Positions 8,566 to 17,093 of a stretch of 64,000 nt of DNA are shown here, in pieces. The stretch spans positions 410,561-474,560 of the forward strand of contig NZ_JACXYX010000001.1 in assembly GCF_014779655.1 (NCBI RefSeq). The letters are read 5' to 3'. Made by a program: the position numbers and the translations under genes. The DNA is from Nocardioides ganghwensis (GTDB lineage Bacteria; Actinomycetota; Actinomycetes; Propionibacteriales; Nocardioidaceae). The notes beneath the pieces were generated by a model. The model was not told the origin of the DNA. It saw nothing but the letters and a program-made list of their open reading frames with translations, and did no database searches. Each line of letters opens with the position of its first letter. Positions within the stretch are counted from its first letter, which is position 1.

Positions 8566-9468
8566 ATGACCGACCGCCGCATGCTGCTCGTCCACGCCCA
8601 CCCCGACGACGAGTGCATCAACAACGGCGCCACGATGGCGCGCTACGTCGACGACGGGGTCGGCGTCACCCTCGTCACCTGCACGGCCGGCGAGATGGGC
8701 GAGGTCCTCGTCCCCGACCTCTCCCACCTCGCCTACGAGGAGAAGGGCGGCCTCGGTGAGCGCCGTCGCCACGAGCTCGAGCAGGCGATGAAGGTCCTCG
8801 GCGTCACCGACCACCGCTTCCTCGGCGGCTTCGGCCGCTTCCACGACTCGGGCATGGCCTGGCACGAGGACGGCCACGCGGTCGCCGGCGAGTTCGTCCC
8901 CGACAACGCGTTCTGGCACGCCGACCTCACCGAGGCCGCCGACGAGCTCGTCCCGGTCATCCGCGAGGTGCGCCCGCAGGTGCTCGTCACCTACGACCAG
9001 TTCGGCGGCTACGGCCACCCCGACCACATCCAGGCCCACCGGGTCGCGATGTACGCCGCCCAGCTCGCCGCGGTCCCGTCCTACCGCCTCGACCTCGGCG
9101 AGCCCCACGACATCGCGAAGATCTACTGGACCGCGATGAGCGAGTCGCGGATGCGGGCGAGCCTGCGCGCCCTGCGCGAGGCCGGCGACACCGAGACCTT
9201 CGCCGGGATGGAGCCGGACGGCAAGCTGCCCCCCTTCGTGACCCCCGACGAGCTCATCAGCGCACGCGTGGACGGCGCCGCGACGGTCCAGCGCAAGATG
9301 GACGCCCTCGCCAAGCACGAGACCCAGGTGAGGACCGACGGGCACTTCTTCGCCGGCGCCGAGAGCGGTCACTCCTGGTGGTCCGAGGAGTTCTACCGCC
9401 TCGTCAAGGGCACCCCCGGGCCGGCCGACGCCGACGGGTTCGAGGAGGACCTCTTCGCCGGGCTGTGA
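8566..9468 (+). CDS. mshB: N-acetyl-1-D-myo-inositol-2-amino-2-deoxy-alpha-D-glucopyranoside deacetylase (MshB)
   Basis: 300 residues, a zinc deacetylase of the PIG-L/LmbE family that removes acetate from GlcNAc-inositol in mycothiol synthesis. Zinc ligands are in HAHPDDE (His 12, Asp 15) and GYGHPDH (about His 151). The segment FLGGFGRFHDSGM separates MshB from the mycothiol S-conjugate amidase Mca, which has LGFVDSG there. Length equals known MshB proteins (about 300). The stop overlaps the GTG of the DUF6113-like membrane gene, an arrangement typical in actinomycetes. The same window holds a second PIG-L protein, fused to a RidA-like domain. Confidence 0.9.
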   Translation: MTDRRMLLVHAHPDDECINNGATMARYVDDGVGVTLVTCTAGEMGEVLVPDLSHLAYEEKGGLGERRRHELEQAMKVLGVTDHRFLGGFGRFHDSGMAWHEDGHAVAGEFVPDNAFWHADLTEAADELVPVIREVRPQVLVTYDQFGGYGHPDHIQAHRVAMYAAQLAAVPSYRLDLGEPHDIAKIYWTAMSESRMRASLRALREAGDTETFAGMEPDGKLPPFVTPDELISARVDGAATVQRKMDALAKHETQVRTDGHFFAGAESGHSWWSEEFYRLVKGTPGPADADGFEEDLFAGL

Positions 9469-9839
9469 GGCTGCTGCTCACCCTCCTCGGCGGTGCCGTC
9501 GCGGCCGCTGTCGGCGTCCTGTCCGGCGCGGCCGGCACCGTGCTCCACCTCCGGTGGTGGGGCCTGCTCCTGGCCCTCGCCACGGCGGTCGCGGTGCTCG
9601 CCTGGCTGCCCGCCGGCGGCGTACGGGTGGCCTTCGCGCTGGGCTGGTGCGCACCGGTCCTGCGGGGCGTGCTGGAGGGTCCGGGGGGCGGGTTCCTGGT
9701 CGGGGCCGACGCCGCCGGCTGGTCGTTCCTGGCGGGCTCGGCGGTGCTGCTCGTGGCGGCGGTGGCGACCGCGCGCAGCCCCCGTGCGGCGTACGGGGGG
9801 CGCGCCGACGATCCGGGACTTCGGGGGTCGGGCACCTAA
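9465..9839 (+). CDS. Small integral membrane protein, DUF6113-like
   Basis: 124 residues beginning VRLLLTLLGGAVAAAVGV. About four membrane helices: 2-22, 27-45, 50-67 and 85-105. A short Arg/Gly-rich tail follows. The position directly after mshB with a GTGA overlap is the usual place of DUF6113 proteins in actinobacteria, which is the basis of the name. No function is known. The stop TAA is part of the -10 box for the next gene. Confidence 0.7.
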   Translation: MRLLLTLLGGAVAAAVGVLSGAAGTVLHLRWWGLLLALATAVAVLAWLPAGGVRVAFALGWCAPVLRGVLEGPGGGFLVGADAAGWSFLAGSAVLLVAAVATARSPRAAYGGRADDPGLRGSGT

Positions 9840-9842
9840 ACT
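9837..9842 (+). promoter_or_regulatory. -10 box TAAACT, leaderless promoter of the VanW gene
   Basis: TAAACT fits TAnnnT and lies 6 bases before the GTG at 9849; its first three bases are the stop codon of the preceding gene. Confidence 0.5.
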
Positions 9843-9848
9843 CGTCGC

Positions 9849-11600
9849 GTGCCGAAGAACCAGACCAGTGCCGCGCAGCCCCGCGAGAAGGCGGGCGCCA
9901 AGGTCGTGCTGTGGCTGCTCCTCGGGCTCGTGGTGCTGTTCGGCGGGCTCTACGTCGCCGCGCACTACGTCGCCGGTGACAAGGTCCCGCGCAACACGAC
10001 GGTGTCCGGCGTCCGCATCGGCGGCCACCCGCAGGGCGAGGCCGCGGAGCGCCTGCGCGCCGGGCTCGCCGACCGCGTCGCCCGCGACATCGCGACGACC
10101 GTCGACGGCCAGCAGGTGGCGATCGACCCCGCCCAGGCGGGCCTCTCAGTCGACTACGAGGCCTCGGTCGCCGAGGCCGGCGGCGAGCGGAGCTGGGACC
10201 CGGTCCGGCTGTGGAACTACTTCACCGGCGGTGACGCCTTCGAGGCCGAGGTGGAGGTCGACGAGACCGCCTACAACGCCTTCCTCGCCGGCCTCGACGA
10301 GCAGTACGGCGCCGTGGCGCGCGACGGCGCGATCCGGTTCGCGGGCGACCAGATCGAGACGACCCGGCCCCGCGCGGGCCGGGCGCTGGACCCCAGCGAC
10401 ACCCTAGACGCGCTCGAGGAGGTGTTCCTCGAGGAGAGCCCCGACGCGGTCGCGCTGGAGATGGCCGAGGTCGAGCCCGCGATCGACGCCTCCGACGTGC
10501 AGGAGGCGCTCGACGGCTTCGCCTCCCCGGCGGTCGCCGCGCCGGTGACCCTCGCCTTCGAGGGGTCGCAGGTCAAGCTTCCCCCGGCCGACTACACCTC
10601 CGCCCTCACCCTCGAGCCGGTCGACGGCGAGCTGGTCCCCAAGCTCGACGCCGCGAGGCTGACCGAGGTCGTCGGCGGCAAGGTCACGCAGGGTGCGCCC
10701 GTCGATGCGAGCGTTGCCCTCGTCGACGGCACCCCGCAGGTCGTGCCCGCCAAGCCGGGGGTGACCTTCGACGCGGCCGAGCTCGAGGCGGGCTTCCTCG
10801 GCGTGGCCGCCGCCCCGCAGGGAGAACGTACGCTCACGCTGTCCGCCCAGGTCGCCAAGCCGGAGTTCACCACCAAGGACGCCCGGGCGCTCCGGGTCCG
10901 CGAGCGTGTCTCGACCTTCACGACCTACTTCCCCTACGCCGAGTACCGCAACGTCAACATCGGCCGTGCCGCGGAGATCGTCGACGGCACGCTGCTCAAG
11001 CCCGGCGAGACCTTCTCCCTCAACGACACGGTGGGTGAGCGCACCGAGGCCAACGGCTTCACCAAGGGCTACGTCATCAACGACGGCATCCTCGTGCAGG
11101 ACCTCGGCGGTGGCGTCTCCCAGATGGCCACCACCCTGTTCAACGCGATGTTCTTCGCCGGCCTCGAGGACGTCGAGCACAAGCCGCACTCGTTCTACAT
11201 CGACCGCTACCCGGTCGGCCGCGAGGCCACCGTGGCCTGGGGCGCCGTCGACCTCCGGTTCCGGAACGACACCCCCTACGGCGTGCTCATCGACACCTCG
11301 TTCAGGAGCTCCACGCCGTCGTCGTCGGGGGCGGTGACCGTGACGATGTACTCCACGAAGTACTGGGACATCACGACCACCACGGGCGAGCGCTACAACA
11401 TCACCCAGCCCAAGACCCGGCGCATCGACGACCTCACCTGCCACCCCAACGAGGGCTACGGCGGCTTCGACATCGACGTCGTGCGCTACTTCAGGCCCGT
11501 CGGCGAGAACACCGAGACCCGCGAGGACGAGGTCTTCAGCACCACCTACATCCCCAGCGACACGGTCGTCTGCACCAACCCCGACGCCGTCGACGAGTGA
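9849..11600 (+). CDS. Membrane-anchored VanW family protein with peptidoglycan-binding-like repeats
   Basis: 583 residues. A short cytoplasmic N-terminus is followed by one membrane anchor (about 17-39, VVLWLLLGLVVLFGGLYVAA). Outside lie two or three PG_binding_4-type modules (about 45-340; YoaR-like) and a VanW domain (about 355-490) with LKPGETFSLNDTVGERT and LGGGVSQMATTLFNAMFFAG. The family acts at the cell envelope; VanW proteins are implicated in wall remodelling, but no reaction is established. GTG start with a leaderless-type promoter. No partner gene is adjacent. Confidence 0.85.
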   Translation: MPKNQTSAAQPREKAGAKVVLWLLLGLVVLFGGLYVAAHYVAGDKVPRNTTVSGVRIGGHPQGEAAERLRAGLADRVARDIATTVDGQQVAIDPAQAGLSVDYEASVAEAGGERSWDPVRLWNYFTGGDAFEAEVEVDETAYNAFLAGLDEQYGAVARDGAIRFAGDQIETTRPRAGRALDPSDTLDALEEVFLEESPDAVALEMAEVEPAIDASDVQEALDGFASPAVAAPVTLAFEGSQVKLPPADYTSALTLEPVDGELVPKLDAARLTEVVGGKVTQGAPVDASVALVDGTPQVVPAKPGVTFDAAELEAGFLGVAAAPQGERTLTLSAQVAKPEFTTKDARALRVRERVSTFTTYFPYAEYRNVNIGRAAEIVDGTLLKPGETFSLNDTVGERTEANGFTKGYVINDGILVQDLGGGVSQMATTLFNAMFFAGLEDVEHKPHSFYIDRYPVGREATVAWGAVDLRFRNDTPYGVLIDTSFRSSTPSSSGAVTVTMYSTKYWDITTTTGERYNITQPKTRRIDDLTCHPNEGYGGFDIDVVRYFRPVGENTETREDEVFSTTYIPSDTVVCTNPDAVDE

Positions 11601-11617
11601 TCGCCCGCAACGGCGTC

Positions 11618-11623
11618 TAGGGT
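11618..11623 (+). promoter_or_regulatory. -10 box TAGGGT, leaderless promoter of the DUF389 gene
   Basis: TAGGGT ends 7 bases before the ATG at 11631. There is no purine-rich ribosome binding site in between. Confidence 0.5.
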
Positions 11624-11630
11624 CGCGCCC

Positions 11631-12602
11631 ATGCTGGTGCACCTGCGGCTCACCGTGCCGACCCACCTCGCCGACGACGTCGTCGACCTGTTGCGCCACG
11701 ACGACCGCTCCGCCAACCTCACCCGACACGTCGGGGCCTCGCTGTCGCCGGTCGGTGACCTCGTCGAGTGCGACGTGGCCCGCGAGCTTGCCGGCGAGGT
11801 CATCGCCCGGCTCAGGGACCTCGGCCTCCACGACTCCGGCGGCATCGTCGTCACGACGCCGACCAGCACACCGTTCACGGCCGCCCGCAGGCTGGAGCGG
11901 GCAGCGCCCGGCGACCCCGACGACGCGGTCATCTGGGACACGGTGATCGAGCAGTGCTACGCAGCCAGCCGTACGACCGTCTCCTACTACCTGTTCTTCG
12001 TGCTGGCCAGCCTGCTCGCTGCGATCGCGGTCATCACCGACTCGGCGGTGCTGGTGATCGGCGCGATGGTGGTCGGTCCCGAGTTCGGCACCGTCGCCGC
12101 CATCGCCACCGGCCTCGTCTTCGGCCGACCGGACCTGACCGGCAGGGCGCTGCGGCTGCTGGTCTCGGGCATCGCGGTGGCGGTCGCGGTGGTCGCGCTG
12201 CTCAGCCTCGTCGGCGACCTCACCGGGCTGATCACCTCCGACATGGTCACGCGGCCACGCCCGCAGACCGGCTTCATCTGGCACCCGGACCAGTGGTCGT
12301 TCATCGTCGCCCTCATCGCCGGAGCAGCCGGCGTCCTGGCGCTCACGACCGCCCGCGCCAACGCGATGGTCGGCGTGTTCATCTCGGTGACGACGATCCC
12401 GGCCGTCGGCAACCTCGCGCTCGCGCTCGGCGTGTGGGCGCCCTCGGAGATCCGCGGGTCGGCAGCCCAGCTGGCCGTCAACCTCGCCGGCATGGTGCTG
12501 GCCGGTGCCGTGGTGCTGGTCCTGCAACGCCTGCTCTGGGTGCGTGCGCTCGCCGCCGCCCAGCGACTCCTCAGCTCGCGGGGTCAGCGCGCCACGAGGT
12601 AG
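11631..12602 (+). CDS. DUF389 integral membrane protein
   Basis: 323 residues. The first 115 form a soluble alpha/beta domain. The rest holds about six membrane helices with the DUF389 signature VLVIGAMVVGPEFGTVAAIATG and a later VFISVTTIPAVGNLALALG. The family is widespread and uncharacterised; the conserved polar GAMVVGPE loop suggests transport or channel activity, but that is not proven. The reading frame ends inside the 3' end of the convergent GNAT gene, giving a 19-base overlap. Confidence 0.8.
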   Translation: MLVHLRLTVPTHLADDVVDLLRHDDRSANLTRHVGASLSPVGDLVECDVARELAGEVIARLRDLGLHDSGGIVVTTPTSTPFTAARRLERAAPGDPDDAVIWDTVIEQCYAASRTTVSYYLFFVLASLLAAIAVITDSAVLVIGAMVVGPEFGTVAAIATGLVFGRPDLTGRALRLLVSGIAVAVAVVALLSLVGDLTGLITSDMVTRPRPQTGFIWHPDQWSFIVALIAGAAGVLALTTARANAMVGVFISVTTIPAVGNLALALGVWAPSEIRGSAAQLAVNLAGMVLAGAVVLVLQRLLWVRALAAAQRLLSSRGQRATR

Positions 12603-13498
12603 CGGTTGGTGTGGTGGGTGACGAAGCCGTGCCGCTCGTAGAGCGCGATCGCGCCCGGGTTCGCAGTCTCGACGTGCAGCAGCGCCGTGGTCGCCCCGAG
12701 CGAGGCGCCCCAGTCGAGGACCTCGGCGAGGACGGCCGTGGCGAGGCCCCGGCGCCGGTGGGCCGGGTCGACGGCGAGGGACTCGACGAGGAGCCAGTCG
12801 CCGGACAGGACGCCGCGCCCGCTCGCCACGCCGGAGCCGAGCGAGACCGTGACGGACCCCGGCGCCTCCTCGAGCTCGGCCGGCACGTCGGGGGCCAGTG
12901 ACCGGACCGAGCGCAGGGCACGTGCCACCGATGCCAGCTGGGCGTGCGCGTCGCCGTCGCCCATCGGTTCGAAGCCCAGCGGGGCGAGGGTCCGCTCCAC
13001 CAGCGAGTCGCGCTGGACCTGCACCGTCGGGGTCTGGTCGAGCGCGTCGTAGAAGCGTCGCACGCCCCAGGCGGCGTCCGCCCACCCGATGCCGGGCTCG
13101 TGCATGGCGAGCGCCGAGTTGCCGCGGCGGCGCAGGCGGCCGCCGTGCGGGGGAGAGGCACGCAGCAACCACTCCCCGAGGGGCTCGGTCGTGATCGACG
13201 ACCACAGTGCCGAGACGTGCCGCTCCACCTCCTGCGCCGATACGCGTGCCCGTACGGACGCCCGCGGCGGCACCGGCTTGCCGGTGACCACCTCGGCCAG
13301 GGGGATCGTCACCGGACCGTGCCCCTCGCGGTCGACGGTGAGCGAGTCCGCGCCCCACGCCGTGCAGGTGCCCAGCACGTCGGTCGCACGACCATCGGGC
13401 AGCAGGTGGCGTACGACGACGCGCTGCCCGACCACGTGCGGTCCGAGCGCGTGGCGGCCGGTCGTCTCGCCGGGGTGGGGTTCTGACGTGTCGGGCAC
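12584..13498 (-). CDS. GNAT family N-acetyltransferase with N-terminal SH3-like domain
   Basis: 304 residues. The N-terminal 75 residues (LGPHVVGQRVVVRHLLPDG and LTVDREG-type strands) look like a small beta-barrel. The C-terminal 90 residues are a classical GNAT fold with the acetyl-CoA loop VDPAHRRRGLATAVL and the end GFVTHHTNRYLV. Acetylated substrate unknown. I chose GTG at 13498, 7 bases after a TAGTAT box; the longer frame to 13534 would run through the promoter. It is divergent from fdxA, and the two -10 boxes overlap. Confidence 0.75.
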   Translation of the reverse strand: MPDTSEPHPGETTGRHALGPHVVGQRVVVRHLLPDGRATDVLGTCTAWGADSLTVDREGHGPVTIPLAEVVTGKPVPPRASVRARVSAQEVERHVSALWSSITTEPLGEWLLRASPPHGGRLRRRGNSALAMHEPGIGWADAAWGVRRFYDALDQTPTVQVQRDSLVERTLAPLGFEPMGDGDAHAQLASVARALRSVRSLAPDVPAELEEAPGSVTVSLGSGVASGRGVLSGDWLLVESLAVDPAHRRRGLATAVLAEVLDWGASLGATTALLHVETANPGAIALYERHGFVTHHTNRYLVAR

Positions 13499-13505
13499 CC
13501 GCCGG

Positions 13506-13511
13506 ATACTA
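13506..13511 (-). promoter_or_regulatory. -10 box TAGTAT for the GNAT gene (overlaps fdxA -10)
   Basis: On the minus strand TAGTAT ends 7 bases before the GTG at 13498, predicting a leaderless transcript. Positions 13510-13511 are shared with the plus-strand -10 box of fdxA. Confidence 0.5.
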
Positions 13512-13515
13512 GAGT
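13510..13515 (+). promoter_or_regulatory. -10 box TAGAGT for fdxA
   Basis: TAGAGT fits TAnnnT. A start near 13522 would give a leader of about 42 bases containing AGGAGG at 13553-13558, spaced 5 bases from the fdxA GTG. This promoter overlaps that of the divergent GNAT gene. Confidence 0.5.
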
Positions 13516-13563
13516 GAACCGACACGTTCCCCATCCGTGCCCACCCGCCTTCAGGAGGACCTG

Positions 13564-13890
13564 GTGACCTACGTCATCGCCCAGCCGTGCGTCGACCTCA
13601 AGGACCGCGCGTGCGTCGACGAGTGCCCCGTCGACTGCATCTACGAGGGCAAGCGGATGCTCTACATCCACCCCGACGAGTGCGTCGACTGCGGCGCCTG
13701 CGAGCCCGTCTGCCCGGTCGAGGCGATCTTCTACGAGGACGACACCCCGGAGGAGTGGAAGGGCTACTACGACGCCAACGTCCACTTCTTCGACGACCTC
13801 GGCTCGCCCGGTGGTGCCGCCAAGATGGGCGTCATCGACAAGGACCACGAGCTCGTCGCCGCGCTGCCCCCGCAGGAGCACGACGAGTGA
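13564..13890 (+). CDS. fdxA: Seven-iron ferredoxin (3Fe-4S/4Fe-4S)
   Basis: 108 residues, the standard length of actinobacterial FdxA. Eight Cys are visible at 9, 17, 21, 25, 40, 43, 46 and 50. By family, 9/17/50 hold the 3Fe-4S cluster and 21/40/43/46 hold the 4Fe-4S cluster; Cys 25 is the usual extra. The C-terminal extension (EEWKGYYDANVHFFDDLGSPGG) is typical. It donates electrons to partners such as P450s or other reductases. A strong AGGAGG precedes the GTG. The stop overlaps the dapC start (GTGA), a common actinobacterial gene pair. Confidence 0.93.
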   Translation: MTYVIAQPCVDLKDRACVDECPVDCIYEGKRMLYIHPDECVDCGACEPVCPVEAIFYEDDTPEEWKGYYDANVHFFDDLGSPGGAAKMGVIDKDHELVAALPPQEHDE

Positions 13891-14993
13891 AGGCCGGGCC
13901 GGTCTCCGGCCGGCTCCCCGAGTTCCCCTGGGACAAGCTCACGACGTACGCCGCGACGGCGCGCGCGCACCCCGACGGGGTCTGCGACCTGTCGGTGGGC
14001 ACGCCCGTCGACCCCACGCCCGCCGTCGTCCAGGACGCGCTGCGGGCGGCGGCGGACTCGCCGGGCTACCCGACCACGATCGGGCTGGAGGCCACCCGCC
14101 AGGCGGCCATCGACTGGCTGGCCCGCCGCCACGGCGTGACCGGCCTCGGGCTCGACGGCGTGCTGCCGGTGACCGGCTCCAAGGAGCTCATCGGCTCCAT
14201 GGCGCTGCACCTGGGCATCGGGCCGGGTGACCTGGTCGGCTACCCCGCCCTCGCCTACCCGACGTACGAGGTCGGCGCCGCCCTCGCGGGCGCCGACAGC
14301 CTCGCCACCGACTCGCTCACCGCGTTCGGGCCGCGCACCCCGCGGCTGCTGTGGCTCAACAGCCCGGCCAACCCGAGCGGACGGGTGCTGCCGATGGAGC
14401 ACCTCCGCAAGGTCGTCGACTGGTGCCGCGAGCGCGGCACGATCCTCGTCTCCGACGAGTGCTACATCGAGTGCGCGTGGGAGGGCGACGCGCCGCTGTC
14501 GATCCTCGACCCGCGCGTCAACGGCGGCTCGCTCGACGGCATCCTCGCGGTCCACTCGCTGTCCAAGCGCTCCAACCTCGCGGGCTACCGCTGCGCCTTC
14601 CTGGCCGGCGACCCCGCCCTCGTCGGCGAGCTGCTCGCCGTCCGCAAGAACCTCGGCCTCCAGATGCCCGGACCGCAGCAGCGGGCGATGATCGCCGCCC
14701 TCGACGACGACGCCCACGTCGAGGAGCAGCACGCCCGGTACGCCGCCCGCCGTACGTCGCTGCGGGCCGCGCTCGAGACCGCGGGCTTCCGCATCGACCA
14801 CTCCGAGGCCTCGCTCTACCTCTGGGCGACCCGGGGCGAGGACTGCTGGCAGACCGTCGCGGCCCTCGCCGAGCAGGGCATCCTCGTCGCTCCCGGCGAG
14901 TTCTACGGCCCGTCGGGCCGCCAGCACGTGCGCGTCGCCTTCACCGCCACCGACGAGCGGGTCGCCGCCGCGGTCGCGCGCCTCGCCGGCTGA
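13887..14993 (+). CDS. dapC: Succinyldiaminopimelate transaminase (DapC)
   Basis: 368 residues, a fold-type I PLP aminotransferase that converts the 6-keto succinyl intermediate to N-succinyl-LL-diaminopimelate in lysine and wall precursor synthesis. The PLP Lys (about 227) is in HSLSKRSNLAGYRCAF; other family marks are LNSPANPSGRVLP and SDECYIE. GTG start coupled to fdxA. dapD lies a little downstream on the other strand and dapE about 8 kb away, so the pathway is local but split. Two hairpins follow the gene. Confidence 0.92.
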   Translation: MKAGPVSGRLPEFPWDKLTTYAATARAHPDGVCDLSVGTPVDPTPAVVQDALRAAADSPGYPTTIGLEATRQAAIDWLARRHGVTGLGLDGVLPVTGSKELIGSMALHLGIGPGDLVGYPALAYPTYEVGAALAGADSLATDSLTAFGPRTPRLLWLNSPANPSGRVLPMEHLRKVVDWCRERGTILVSDECYIECAWEGDAPLSILDPRVNGGSLDGILAVHSLSKRSNLAGYRCAFLAGDPALVGELLAVRKNLGLQMPGPQQRAMIAALDDDAHVEEQHARYAARRTSLRAALETAGFRIDHSEASLYLWATRGEDCWQTVAALAEQGILVAPGEFYGPSGRQHVRVAFTATDERVAAAVARLAG

Positions 14994-15025
14994 GACCGGA
15001 CCTGTTGGGGCAGTCCGACACTTCG

Positions 15026-15046
15026 TGGGGGTTGCAAAGGCCCCCA
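15026..15046. terminator. Hairpin between convergent genes (TGGGGG/CCCCCA)
   Basis: A 6-bp stem (15026-15031 with 15041-15046) and 9-base loop 33 bases after dapC. No T-run follows, so it is a candidate terminator only. Confidence 0.4.
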
Positions 15047-15056
15047 GGTGACGGAC

Positions 15057-15074
15057 TCCCCGCTCGAGCGGGGA
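15057..15074. terminator. 18-bp perfect palindrome TCCCCGCTCGAGCGGGGA, likely bidirectional terminator
   Basis: Perfect self-complementary sequence in the gap between dapC (plus) and the minus-strand wall hydrolase gene. It can form a GC stem in transcripts from either side. Confidence 0.45.
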
Positions 15075-15137
15075 CTCGACGGGCGCGGGGGACGCGTGGG
15101 ACGAGCACCCGCCAGACACAGGCGAGGCGAGCGGGAC

Positions 15138-16106
15138 CTAGTCGAAGACGTCCACGTGCACGTGGTCACGGTGCTCCAGGATCGCCCGGTCACCCCCTGA
15201 GGACGACGGGACGCGGTAGTCGCGCCAGCCGTCGCCCGCCCACGACCCGGCACGCCAGATGCGGTCGTCGAAGATGATCGTCTTGATGTCGAGCCGGTCG
15301 GCGTTGGCGACGAGGTAGGACGCCATCGCCCAGCCGCGCTTCTTGTTCTCCGGGTTGACCGGCCGGAAGAACACGTCGATCGCCCGGCCCTCGTAGTGCG
15401 CCGAGCCCTCCATGTGCCCGCTCGAGACACCACCCGGCTCGAAGCCGCCGAGGGAGAGGGTGCCGAAGCGCGCCTCGAGGTCCTCGCGCACCGTCGTGGC
15501 GCGCTCGACGAGCCCGCTCGCGTCGATCTCGTCGCTCGCCTCGTCGGCGTCGCCCGGCACGTCGCACCACAGAGCGCCGGGGGAGTTGCCCGTCAGTGCG
15601 GAGGCGAGGGCCCGACCGTCCTTCTCGTGGTCGGCGTACGCGTCGGGGTAGGCCGAGCGCTGCACCTCCTGGGCGGCGACGGTGATCTCCATCGAGTCGT
15701 ACCCGTCGACCTCCTGGAGCGCGTCGTAGAACGCGTTCGTCGCATAGACCGGGTCCGTCAGCTGCGCCACGCTGCCCCACCCCTGGGAGGGACGCTGCTG
15801 GAACAGCCCGACGGAGTCGCGGTCGCCGTAGTCGATGTTGTAGAGCTTCGACTCCTGGTACGCCGTGGCGAGGGCGATGCTCGCGGCGCGGGCCGGCAGG
15901 CCGCGCTCGACCGAGATCGCGGTGATCAGCGCGGCGTTCTCGGCCTGCTCGAGGTCGACCTCGACCGTGTGGCCGTCGACCTCGGCGGTGCACCCGCTGG
16001 TGTCGAGGATCCGCGGCACGCCGCCGCGGTCGACGAGCACCAGCGCGGTCGCGGCGGCGCCGAGGGCCACCACCGCGCCGACCGCGGCCGTACGGAGGGA
16101 GGGCAC
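15138..16106 (-). CDS. Secreted/anchored protein with lysozyme-like and M15-like (LAS) domains
   Basis: 322 residues. An N-terminal hydrophobic segment (5-25) is a signal anchor. Residues 55-165 resemble a transglycosylase/lysozyme fold, with a candidate catalytic Glu 85 in AYQESKL followed by DSVGLFQQRPSQGWG. Residues 225-322 carry LAS metallopeptidase marks: SAHYEGRAIDVF (His 237, Asp 244) and DHVHVDVF (His 315, His 317), as in D-Ala-D-Ala carboxypeptidases. It may cut both glycan and peptide of peptidoglycan (inference). GTG start lies 2 bases after the dapD stop, so it is probably in one operon with dapD. Confidence 0.7.
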   Translation of the reverse strand: MPSLRTAAVGAVVALGAAATALVLVDRGGVPRILDTSGCTAEVDGHTVEVDLEQAENAALITAISVERGLPARAASIALATAYQESKLYNIDYGDRDSVGLFQQRPSQGWGSVAQLTDPVYATNAFYDALQEVDGYDSMEITVAAQEVQRSAYPDAYADHEKDGRALASALTGNSPGALWCDVPGDADEASDEIDASGLVERATTVREDLEARFGTLSLGGFEPGGVSSGHMEGSAHYEGRAIDVFFRPVNPENKKRGWAMASYLVANADRLDIKTIIFDDRIWRAGSWAGDGWRDYRVPSSSGGDRAILEHRDHVHVDVFD

Positions 16107-16108
16107 GG

Positions 16109-17050
16109 CTAGTTGGCGTGCAGCGCCGCGTTGAGGGCGATGCCCTCGCCCTTCCACGGCACCGCCTCGATGGCGCCGCTGACCGAGTTGCGGCGGAACA
16201 GGACGTTGTCGACGCCCGAGAGCGTGGCCGCCTTGACCACCTGCGGCTTGCCGTCCATGTCGGACACGGTCACCTTGGTGCCGGCCGTGACGTAGCAGCC
16301 GGCCTCGACGACGCAGTCGTCGCCGAGGGAGATGCCGATGCCGGCGTTGGCGCCGAGCAGGCAGCGCTCGCCGATGGAGATGACCTCCTTGCCGCCGCCC
16401 GACAGGGTGCCCATGATCGAGGAGCCGCCGCCGACGTCGGAGCCGTCGCCGACGACCACGCCGCCGGAGATGCGGCCCTCGACCATCGAGGTGCCGAGCG
16501 TACCGGCGTTGAAGTTCACGAAGCCCTCGTGCATCACTGTCGTGCCCTCGGCGAGGTGCGCGCCGAGCCGGACGCGGTCGGCGTCGCCGATGCGTACGCC
16601 GGTGGGCACGACGTAGTCGACCATCCGCGGGAACTTGTCGACACCGAAGACGGTCACGTGCTGGCCGCTCGCGCGCAGCCGGGCGCGGGTCGCCTCGAAG
16701 CCCTCGACGGCGCACGGACCGGCGGAGGTCCACACGACGTTGGTGAGCAGCCCGAAGATCCCGTCGAGGTTCTGCCCGTGCGGCTTGACCAGCCGGGAGG
16801 AGAGGAGGTGCAGCCGCAGCCACACGTCCTCGGTCGAAACCGGGGCCTCGTCGAGGTCGGCGATCTCGACCAGCCGCACCTCGCGGCGTACGCCGCGGGC
16901 CCCGTCGTCGCCCTCCAGCGCGGTCAGCTCCGCAGGGGCGTCGCCCTCGGTCGCCCCGAGGACGGGGGAGGGGAACCACGCGTCGAGGACGGTGTCGCCG
17001 GACGAGCCGGTGTGCAGGGTCAGCAGGGCGTAGCCGGAAGCAGCAGTCAC
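16109..17050 (-). CDS. dapD: 2,3,4,5-tetrahydropyridine-2,6-dicarboxylate N-succinyltransferase (DapD)
   Basis: 313 residues, matching actinobacterial DapD in length and layout. It transfers succinyl from succinyl-CoA to tetrahydrodipicolinate. The N-terminal domain (1-110) precedes a left-handed beta helix of hexapeptide repeats (about 145-265; [53 protein letters not shown]). The end [13 protein letters not shown] is typical. The GTG start follows a TAGGCT box by 6 bases. The wall hydrolase gene is 2 bases downstream. Confidence 0.93.
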   Translation of the reverse strand: MTAASGYALLTLHTGSSGDTVLDAWFPSPVLGATEGDAPAELTALEGDDGARGVRREVRLVEIADLDEAPVSTEDVWLRLHLLSSRLVKPHGQNLDGIFGLLTNVVWTSAGPCAVEGFEATRARLRASGQHVTVFGVDKFPRMVDYVVPTGVRIGDADRVRLGAHLAEGTTVMHEGFVNFNAGTLGTSMVEGRISGGVVVGDGSDVGGGSSIMGTLSGGGKEVISIGERCLLGANAGIGISLGDDCVVEAGCYVTAGTKVTVSDMDGKPQVVKAATLSGVDNVLFRRNSVSGAIEAVPWKGEGIALNAALHAN

Positions 17051-17056
17051 GCGGAC

Positions 17057-17062
17057 AGCCTA
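17057..17062 (-). promoter_or_regulatory. -10 box TAGGCT, leaderless promoter of dapD
   Basis: On the minus strand TAGGCT ends 6 bases before the dapD GTG at 17050. Confidence 0.5.
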
Positions 17063-17093
17063 CGGAGGCCGTTCCACCCGCCCGGGTGGTGCC

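Noticed and set aside
8566..9468. Mycothiol S-conjugate amidase (Mca)
   Set aside because: The GGFGRFHDSGM segment and the 300-residue length match MshB, and the DUF6113-like neighbour supports it.
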